Assembly: GCA_006503535.1 (NCBI GenBank)
Contig: QYRS01000006.1
Coordinates: 2,790,001-2,854,000, forward strand
Direction: 5' to 3'
Origin: Arthrinium phaeospermum
Taxonomy: Eukaryota > Ascomycota > Sordariomycetes > Amphisphaeriales > Apiosporaceae
DNA: 64,000 nt
Below, piece by piece: positions 57,101 through 64,000 of the stretch (positions within the stretch are counted from its first letter, which is position 1; every line of letters begins with the position of its first letter). Under the pieces are notes generated by a model. That model saw only the letters and a list, made by a program, of their open reading frames with translations. It was not told the DNA's origin and searched no databases. The position numbers and the translations under genes were made by a program.

Positions 57101-59233
57101 CCAGCAGATTGGTCTCTTACCTCTGTGAGGGCGATGTTGGTTCAGCTAGTTTGCCGATCCCTCGGTCTAGACTTGGGGAGATCTGCGATTTGTAGGTGCA
57201 TATTACCCATTTTTTAAGCCGCCTTTAGCAAAAATGCGGCTCTCCAGGTAGCCTCCTCCAAAAAGAAGAAGGGCAGTAGGAATCCGACCTGGATGCTGCG
57301 CTGTAGGTTCGGTATGATTCAAGACCGAAACGAATCTTCCCTCCTAGCGACCGAAGGGCTCAACCCAAATGGCAGCAGCAACAGACAGTGCCAGCATGCA
57401 TCAGGTATGCTGATGCATGTAGACAACATACTCCGTACATACCTTACATCAAATACACATGATAGCCGCCAGCCAGTTGGAGATTTTTTGGGGGTGTCGC
57501 AAACACGTCCACATAATAGGCTTTCCGATGGCGACGATGCGCTGCAACGTCGACAGGCGTTCATTTTGTTTCAGCGAGGATAAGTTTCGACGGGCGTGAG
57601 CAAGCGAGAGACGAAATAATAGCCGAGCCCGGGTTGCGGCCGGCAATTGACAGTAGTACCAAACAAGCAGTCGTCAGCTCGTCAGTGTTTCTGAGTTGTC
57701 TCTGGGTCGGGGATGTCGTTCATGGGATAATGTGGCAGGATGCTGGCAGCTGGCTGATTGGGTTCAGAACCGTGACATGGTCGGCGAAGCACTCTCAGTC
57801 TTCAGACACGCCTGTCCCGCGAGACGAAACCTCAGCGATGTCACCCCAACTTAGCTTCCTCATCAGATGAATGGTCTGGACTCTGGGCTGTGACTCACTG
57901 ACTGACTGACTGACGGCCACTGAGCCAGCGAGTGAGAGTCTTCCCGAGGGGGCCGACAGAAACAACGTGGACGGTGCCCGCAAGCACTGCAAGTCCCGGC
58001 CCGCAGTCCACCAACCAACAATAGTAACAAACGGATCATGCACGCCGTTCGATGGATTGAAACACGATAACCAGTTGCCAGCAGAGATTGGTACATAGAA
58101 TAAGAGGTTCTAGGTTCAATGCCCCCCATCGTACGGTGCCCCGTTCTTATCTTGATCCCTCTCGTCCCGATTCGACAGAGCCGGCGGTTCTGTAACATGA
58201 CAGGCCGGGACTCTTTCGGTACCTACGACTTCTACCTGCCTACTGCCTGGGGGCCCTGGGAGTGGGGGGAGTGGTGAGCTGGAGGGCCGCGAAACACGAG
58301 ACAAGCAGTGTAACACAAACCGCGGTCGCTTTTATTCCCTCTTAGGCGCCCCTCGACCAATCGCACGAGGCTAATGCGAGGAGCGAGTACGCCCGCCGAA
58401 CAGTCAAACGTCCCATCTTTCCCAAATCTCTGGCGCGGTTTTGGAAGCTGGGTCGCTGTCTATTTCTGGCGCCTGTCATTCTCTTCTTAGCAGCTCGCTT
58501 GGCTGGGGGTGCTCGCTGGTCCAAACGCCGATCGATCGCGTCCCCGATTTCATCACATTGATCAATGCTTGGAAGGCGTGCAATGCAAGATATACTAGAG
58601 GTTACACTACTGCACAGATGTACCATTCAGAAACACTATTGGTGAATGTATTGGCAGGCAAGAGGATACACGTACCCAACCGAAGGGGGGCTGAAAGGTG
58701 CAGGGCAAATATTCACTCACTGCAGGTAAGAAAGAGAGCAAGATACCATTACAGCGATATCCCAGAACGTTGCCCGTACGATACGGTACGATTACTTACT
58801 CGCCAGCCAACCTCAAGATGCACGCTTGGCAATCCCTGGCCCTGGTCTAGCCAGGTACGCGCACCTCCTGCAAGCAGCGGGGCTTTTGGGACTACAGCCA
58901 GGCAGCGTTTTGCTTGCTTGCGTGATTACACTTTCCTCGACCGTTAGGTTACGTGCCGGTAGATCTTCAACCGGCAGTGCAGCTGCACTGCAACAGCCCA
59001 TCCTGAAAGGCAAAGACAAGACAAGACGACGCTCTCCCGCTGCTGTGCTGCAAATCACTGTCTGTCCAGTACATAGGTATGCAAGTACATACGTATGTAC
59101 GTACGAACCAAGTATCATATCCTTTCACCGTGATCAGAATTGAGTGCCTGCCATTATCAGACGAATCCTCCCAATTACCTAATATTCGGCGGCTCTTAGA
59201 GAATGCGGTTGGATGGCTACCAGGAGGAAGAGG

Positions 59234-59257
59234 AGCAGCAGCAGCAGCAGCAGCAGC
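59234..59257. repeat. AGC trinucleotide microsatellite, eight units
   Basis: Perfect (AGC)8 in noncoding sequence. Confidence 0.9.
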
Positions 59258-59500
59258 GTGTCAGCGTAAACCTACAGGGCGTCCAGCCACGGGCGACTTC
59301 TAGAGGGCCCGGTGCATGTGCACGCACATCTTGATTGATTGATTGACCGTAAAAGCCACCCACTTCACTTTCCCCCTAGTGGTCGCCGTCGTCGTCAACC
59401 ACTGTGAATCATACAAGGTACAGTAGTGGCACCTCTGCCACTCATTACCTAAAGTCTTGGTCGCTGTACCTATGATACGGCAGAGGGAGTACAAGCAAGG

Positions 59501-59524
59501 GGGCGTGGGCGTGGGCGTGGGCGT
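59501..59524. repeat. GGGCGT hexanucleotide repeat, four units
   Basis: Four perfect GGGCGT units in noncoding DNA. G-rich on the + strand with GGG spaced by CGT; four G3 tracts could allow a G-quadruplex. Confidence 0.85.
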
Positions 59525-60065
59525 GGTAGCCGTCGTTATGTAAGAGATTCTGGAAACTCGTGTTATCAGCACAGCATTATTATGAATTCCTGACAAGTCC
59601 AACGCCCGCAAGCTACGTGCAGAACTTACTCATATCCTCTTTCGGGCCATCGACGGTGCCAACTAGAAGCTGGATTGGGTTTGCACCTGCGCCGAGTAAA
59701 CCACCGTCAACCGTATTACTTTTTGCCGGTTTTAGCGACGGGTATCCGTACAGTCCAATACGATGCAATACGATCCCATACGTGCGCAGGTCCGAGTGAG
59801 TGCCGCCCAGAAAGCCTAGAAGCTAACCTTGTCCTGAGCGTCCCCATTTATTTGATGATGTGTGGGGGAATTCCATCCTCGGGATGGAGCCCACTCCAAA
59901 ACAAGCAAGGGACGGAGACTGCAAGCTAGCCAGAGGACAAGGACTAGGCAATGGCAGCGTAAGTAGGTAGGTACTCGTAAAGGGCAAGGAAGTAGGTTAT
60001 TGTAGCCATCCCAAAGCTTGAACATCGATGTTCCCTCCTGGTAACTCACATGAGAGCCTTGGGAA

Positions 60066-60073
60066 TATAAAAG
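60066..60073 (+). promoter_or_regulatory. TATA box of small cysteine-containing gene
   Basis: TATAAAAG followed by a long CT/CA-rich leader with no ATG until the proposed start at 60428. Position about 360 bp upstream of the ATG implies a leader of roughly 330 nt. A consensus TATA box is uncommon in this window and suggests strong or regulated expression. Confidence 0.6.
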
Positions 60074-60427
60074 GGTAGCTCGTCCTCATCCCTTCAAACT
60101 GTCTCTGGCACATCATCACCTCAAGCTACCCTGCCTGTCCCGTACCAAGAACAGCTCCCATACCAGCCATAACAGCAAGGAAACAAGACTGCGTCCTGTT
60201 CCCGAACTCATCCTGTCGCTATACTCTATACATCGTATTGCTGCTGTTCGATCTCTCTGGTCTCCTACCACCAATATTTGTCGAAACTCCAAGATCCAGC
60301 TCTCAACCCACCCAACTTCATCTACACGCTGATCTGATCGTCGATCTCACCCGAGCTCTCTCTCGCTCTGCTCCAATATTGCTTAGACAACCTATTTCCA
60401 CATTTCCACTTCACACCAGCCGTCAAG

Positions 60428-60812
60428 ATGCACTGCTACTGCGCCAACTACTACGTAAGTATACCTTTTCTTCATATCTACTCGCCTTAACTGCTTCCTC
60501 GGATACTAACGATTTCCATCTTCAGAGTGCAGTCAACTGCCACAACAAAGTCTCCCAGTTCGGTGAGCGATGCCGGCTCTGCACAGTATGTCCCACCCAT
60601 CCCGTCACTTGTTTCGTATAACAGCTAAATGGCTGACCCTTTTGAAGGTCATGAATGAAGGTGTCTCGGCCCGGTACGACAGCTTCGGCCACCAGGCCCA
60701 GCCGCAAAGCTACCAAGACATGCTCCGAGACGACTCCAGCCGGGAAGAGCGCCGTGGACGCCCGCGCGAGCGCAAGGGCAAGGACTCCGGCAAGTCGCGA
60801 CAGCACAGCTAG
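60428..60812 (+). CDS. Small uncharacterised cysteine-containing protein, 83 residues
   Basis: Three exons: 60428-60454 (27 nt), 60526-60585, 60648-60812; introns 71 and 62 bp with GTAAGT/TTCAG and GTATGT/GAAG, all phase 0. The joined start reads MHCYCANYYSAVNCHNK, then FGERCRLCTVMNEG. Five Cys and two His in the first 30 residues (C-x-C and CxxC pairs) suggest one small zinc site; the rest is hydrophilic and ends in a basic tail (RRGRPRERKGKDSGKSR) that could bind nucleic acid or act as a nuclear signal. No signal peptide and no known family. Support: first ATG after a TATA box and ATG-free leader, plus three consistent splice sites. Exon 2 also reads through unspliced upstream, so the model needs transcript evidence. 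Confidence 0.65.
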
Positions 60813-61942
60813 ACGAAAAGAGGGCACAACGAGGCTCCGTCACGCCCTATAACCGAACAACAGTAAAAAGGACCGAAAAAGAAGAAACCCAGAGGCAGAG
60901 AAAGAATGAAAAGCCGGAAGATGATATACTTGGAACATATCAGTCACGCCGCAAGGGACATTGGCGTTATCATGTGCCGGGGATACAGAGCCACGACATG
61001 GGAGTTTATTATTTTTAACCAAAAAGGGACAGCCAGGAAAATACCCCAAAAACCACCACTGGCTTATCCAGGCAGGCATTGGAGGTCACCAACAACAACT
61101 TGATAGAACATCTGGTCCATGAGAGCGGGAGGAACAGCTAGCTACACAGCAGCGCCCACTCGGAGTACATAATGAAAAACTAATACGACTTTACGATCAA
61201 ACATACAAACCCCTCCTCTTTCTTCAATTCATGCGTGGGATGTCTGTGATGCGATGCTGACTGCGCGGGACAGCCAGGGGAACCAATCAAGTTCTTAATC
61301 GATGACGGCATCTCCAAAGAAAAGCATTGAAGGAACGCGAGAAAGGAATGCCAAGCCAAGCACGCTATGTATATACTTAGCTGTGCCTAGGTAGAAAGTC
61401 TCCGAGGGGATGGGTTCGCTCAAGGTACTTATGGCGCTATAATTACGAGAATATCCATTGGCCGCCGATCGAAAGAATTGACCCTTACTATTTTTTTGAC
61501 CATGACCCCTCCATCGGAATCTACCCATCGTGCCAGCTAGGGTTTGGTCTAGTCAACTTACCTGACATAGGACCGACGAACTTGACGTTGCGCCGAGGAA
61601 CCACCACCTTTTTTTTCACCAATTCGTTCTCTCTTCTCGTTATCATGTCTCTTACCGCCGTCAAGGTTCTTTGCTCCCATGCCAGGAAGCTTTGATTCCT
61701 CTGTCTAGAAGTCCTTTCCTGCTGAAGCAAGGAAGGTGGGCACTTTGACAAGTAACTACGGGATAGCACCACCGGCCCCACCCACTCTGAAAAGAGAGAA
61801 ACCGGCCTGCCTCTTAATACGAACTTCAAGTCAAAGAAGTCTTGGTCAATTCTGCTGGACAGGTTTTCCAGGACGTCTTGGATCGCTTTGGTACTGATAC
61901 CTTGCTGCCGAGCGCCGACCCCAAACGGCCCCAGCTGCTGTC
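60813..61942. promoter_or_regulatory. Intergenic region with alo1 leader
   Basis: Holds the 3' flank of the small gene and the upstream region of alo1. A CT-rich tract (about 61608-61640) resembles a fungal core promoter. A 16-codon upstream ORF follows at 61645-61695. A 102-codon minus-strand frame at 61521-61829 is not supported as a gene. Confidence 0.45.
61645..61695 (+). promoter_or_regulatory. Possible upstream ORF in alo1 leader
   Basis: ATG at 61645 opens MSLTAVKVLCSHARKL and stops at TGA 61693-61695. No other ATG occurs before the alo1 start at 61943. It matters only if transcription begins upstream of 61645; a 5' UTR intron could also remove it. Confidence 0.35.
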
Positions 61943-63571
61943 ATGTCTTCTGCCGTGGATCCTGCCCTGGCGCAGATTTTGGCCAGCTCCAAATCAGCGC
62001 CCCATCTGCCGCAGCGCGTCAAGACAAACCATGCCGGTGCGACATGGGCCCAGACCTTCAAGTACCGCCCGGAGCTGTACATCCAGCCCGAGTCGCTTGA
62101 GGAAATCGAGGCCCTCGTCAACGCCGCCCGGCAATGCGGCCGTCGCGTCGTCACCACGGGCAGCACCCACTCCCCCAGCACCCTGACCTGCACCTCGTCG
62201 TGGCTGGTCAACCTCGACAAGTACAACCGCATCCTGTCCCACGACCAGGAGTCGGGCGTCGTCATCATGCAGTCCGGCATCCGCCTCTACCAGCTGAGCG
62301 CCGAGCTGGCCAAGCTCGGCCTCGCCATGCCCAACCTGGGCAGCATCAACAGCCAGAGCATCGCCGGCGCCATCTCGACGGGCACGCACGGGTCGAGTCT
62401 TCAGCACGGGCTGCTGTCCGAGGACATCCAGTCTCTCCGCATCACCCTCGGCGACGGCTCCTCCAAGTTCTGCTCGCCGACGGAGAACAAGGAGCTGTTC
62501 CGAGCGGCGCTCATCTCTCTCGGCGCCCTGGGCATCATCACCGAGATCACGTTCCGGGCAGTGCCGGCGTATGATCTCCACTGGAGGCAGTCGATCGACC
62601 GGGACGTGAAGATGTTCAACCGGTGGACGGAGGATCTGTGGACCCATGCGCACTACGTCCGTGTCTGGTGGTTCCCCTACACACGCCGTGCGGTTGTCTG
62701 GTCCGCCCAGGACACCGAGGAGCCGCTGCGCGAGCCCAAGTACTCGTGGTACGACGGCAGCCTCGGCTACTACGTCTACCACAACCTCCTGTACTTGGCC
62801 CAGTTCCTCCCGCGGACGCTCCCGTGGGTGGAGTGGTTCGTCTTCGGCATGCAGTACGGCTTCCAGGACGGGACCGTCACCGAGGCCGTGCAGCACAGCG
62901 ACAAGGCCCTGCTGATGAACTGCCTCTACTCCCAGTTCGTCAACGAGTGGGCCATCCCCCTGAGCAAGGGCCCCGAGGCCCTGCGCCGCCTCAGCAGCTG
63001 GCTCAACCACCTCACGCCCGAGGACCCGGACTACGTGCCCCACGGCATCCCCTTCTCGGCCGAGGGGCTGTACGTGCACGCCCCCGTCGAGGTCCGCGTC
63101 AGCGACACGTCCAACCCGGCCCTCGACTCGAACCGGCGCGGCACCCGCCCCTACCTGGACATCACGGCCCGGGACGAGGCGACGCTCTACCTCAACGCCA
63201 CGCTCTACCGCCCCTACCACGCCGACCCCCCCTGCCGCGCCCGCTACTACGAGGCCTTCGAGTGGCTCATGAACGACCTCGGCGGCCGGCCCCACTGGGC
63301 CAAGAACTTCGACGCCGGCGGCGCCGACATCGAGCGCATGTACGGCGACGACCTGCGGCAGTGGCGCCGGGTCCGCGACCGGGCCGACCCCGACGGCGTC
63401 TTCGTCGGCGCGTGGCACCGCGACACCGTCCTCGGCAGCGGCGTCAAGCTGCCCAACGAGGAGCTCGAGCTGGCGCAGGAGAGGCTCTGGGGCGGGGGCA
63501 TGGGCTATACCGGGACCACCACGGGGCAGCTCAAGGCTCTCGAGGCGGCGGCGGCTGGGCAGGATTCTTGA
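61943..63571 (+). CDS. alo1: D-arabinono-1,4-lactone oxidase
   Basis: Single exon, 542 residues. FAD-binding PCMH domain (about 30-215): WAQTFKYRPELYIQPESLEE, GRRVVTTGSTHSPS with His76 at the position of the covalent FAD link, TCTSSWLVNLDKYNRIL, AGAISTGTHGSS, GALGIITEITFRAVP. The ALO domain (about 240-530) has VRVWWFPYTRRAVVWSA, the membrane-associated LPWVEWFVFGMQYGF, and GGRPHWAKNFDAG with the family catalytic Glu/Lys region; it ends DPDGVFVGAWHRDTVLG. Known role: last step of D-erythroascorbate synthesis, oxidising D-arabinono-1,4-lactone with O2 to give H2O2, at the mitochondrial outer membrane in yeast. No signal peptide. Extreme GC3, unlike mtc5 or pop1. Confidence 0.93.
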   Translation: MSSAVDPALAQILASSKSAPHLPQRVKTNHAGATWAQTFKYRPELYIQPESLEEIEALVNAARQCGRRVVTTGSTHSPSTLTCTSSWLVNLDKYNRILSHDQESGVVIMQSGIRLYQLSAELAKLGLAMPNLGSINSQSIAGAISTGTHGSSLQHGLLSEDIQSLRITLGDGSSKFCSPTENKELFRAALISLGALGIITEITFRAVPAYDLHWRQSIDRDVKMFNRWTEDLWTHAHYVRVWWFPYTRRAVVWSAQDTEEPLREPKYSWYDGSLGYYVYHNLLYLAQFLPRTLPWVEWFVFGMQYGFQDGTVTEAVQHSDKALLMNCLYSQFVNEWAIPLSKGPEALRRLSSWLNHLTPEDPDYVPHGIPFSAEGLYVHAPVEVRVSDTSNPALDSNRRGTRPYLDITARDEATLYLNATLYRPYHADPPCRARYYEAFEWLMNDLGGRPHWAKNFDAGGADIERMYGDDLRQWRRVRDRADPDGVFVGAWHRDTVLGSGVKLPNEELELAQERLWGGGMGYTGTTTGQLKALEAAAAGQDS

Positions 63572-64000
63572 AATATGGTTTAGTAGCAAGTCACCACCGA
63601 TATAGGCCAGCATGTCTGAACAAGGGGGAAGCAGACTGGCGTCACCTCTTTGTTCTACCCGTTGATACATATGCAGAAGTATAGGATGCAGGCTCTTACA
63701 TTTTCGAAGATCCAATTCGCCATGTCCACAATACTATGTCACTGTTAAACGTGTATGTGTGTGTGCGCGATGATGTGATTTGTAGGGAAAGGGTTCAAAC
63801 AGCAAGATCGTACGGGTACATCATGGACAGAAAGGGCAGTCAGTACTTTCTCTGATTGTCTTGCTACCTACTGCTACATAATTCTTGGACGTTATCACGA
63901 CGTGGCTGTGTTTGCTTTCTGGTAACCTTGAAGTTCCTTGCTATCAAATCATCCATCACTTGACTTGCCCAAGATAATTTAAAGACATACCACCGCCTTC
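63572..64000. other. 3' flank of alo1
   Basis: Contains a short TG-rich tract near 63751-63768. No gene start recognised before the window ends. Confidence 0.45.

Larger units (their letters stand above)
53840..60427. other. 6.6-kb gene-poor region
   Basis: No gene could be supported on either strand: frames are short and compositionally random. It contains a degenerate tandem repeat (54000-54140), microsatellites (59234-59257, 59501-59524), ACTG repeats near 57895-57913 and a 16-bp palindrome (59085-59100). One 80-codon minus-strand frame at 55090-55330 looks protein-like and may be a relic. The right end holds promoter and leader of the small gene at 60428. Confidence 0.45.

Noticed and set aside
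58090..58125. B-box-like GGTTCAATGCC suggesting a tRNA
   Set aside because: No matching T stem, no acceptor stem or A box at correct distance.
53840..60427. Possible intact transposon in the gene-poor island
   Set aside because: No transposase, reverse transcriptase or long terminal repeat recognised.
60238..60621. Unspliced 127-codon ORF over the small Cys gene
   Set aside because: Begins with TTG rather than ATG and reads through consensus introns; the spliced 83-residue model fits better.
61521..61829. 102-codon minus-strand ORF with GTAAGT inside
   Set aside because: Could not be extended to a coherent spliced gene; overlaps the alo1 leader.
61994..63715. 573-codon antisense ORF opposite alo1
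   Set aside because: Mirror of a GC3-rich gene; translation is Ala/Val/Gly/Arg-rich without domain features.

Overview
The window is nuclear DNA of a filamentous ascomycete. The evidence is a set of conserved fungal genes split by short GT-AG introns (mostly 55-130 bp, with CTAAC/CTGAC-type branch sites), genes on both strands with intergenic gaps of 0.4-6.6 kb, and family members typical of Pezizomycotina (Pal1, NT-C2 protein, secreted fasciclin and histidine-rich proteins, multiple SDRs). A sordariomycete is the best guess; the genus cannot be named from sequence alone. No rRNA, tRNA, CRISPR or intact transposon was recognised by eye.

Layout. 0-7 kb: rrp40 (RNA exosome) divergent from ssz1 (ribosome-associated Hsp70), then an NT-C2 domain protein. 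7.8-16.6 kb: pop1 (RNase P/MRP), a secreted FAD-dependent aldonolactone-oxidase-like enzyme, and a secreted two-domain fasciclin protein with a collagen-like Gly-X-Pro stretch. 17-22 kb: a degenerate Rad51/RecA-like protein and pal1 (cell morphogenesis), followed by a 4.2-kb gene-free stretch. 26-30 kb: an SDR enzyme with an atypical active site and a secreted His/Ser-repeat protein with a C-terminal eight-cysteine module. 30-38.8 kb: mtc5/WDR59 (SEA/GATOR2 complex), divergent ubc13, and etr1 (mitochondrial enoyl reductase). 40-45 kb: an uncharacterised Ser/Pro-rich protein and two head-to-head SDR pseudogenes, both with internal deletions. 45.6-53.8 kb: vps34 (PI3-kinase) divergent from nse4 (SMC5/6), then a long coiled-coil membrane protein. 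53.8-60.4 kb: a 6.6-kb gene-poor stretch with simple and tandem repeats. 60.4-64 kb: a tiny cysteine-containing gene and alo1 (D-arabinono-1,4-lactone oxidase, erythroascorbate synthesis).

Most genes are housekeeping and unrelated to each other; I see no biosynthetic cluster. The parts most worth a second look are the two unusual secreted repeat proteins, the Rad51-like protein without Walker motifs, the SDR relic pair, the 83-residue three-exon gene, and the recurrent use of very short ATG-bearing first exons (6, 13, 19, 27 nt), which hides true starts from simple ORF reading.
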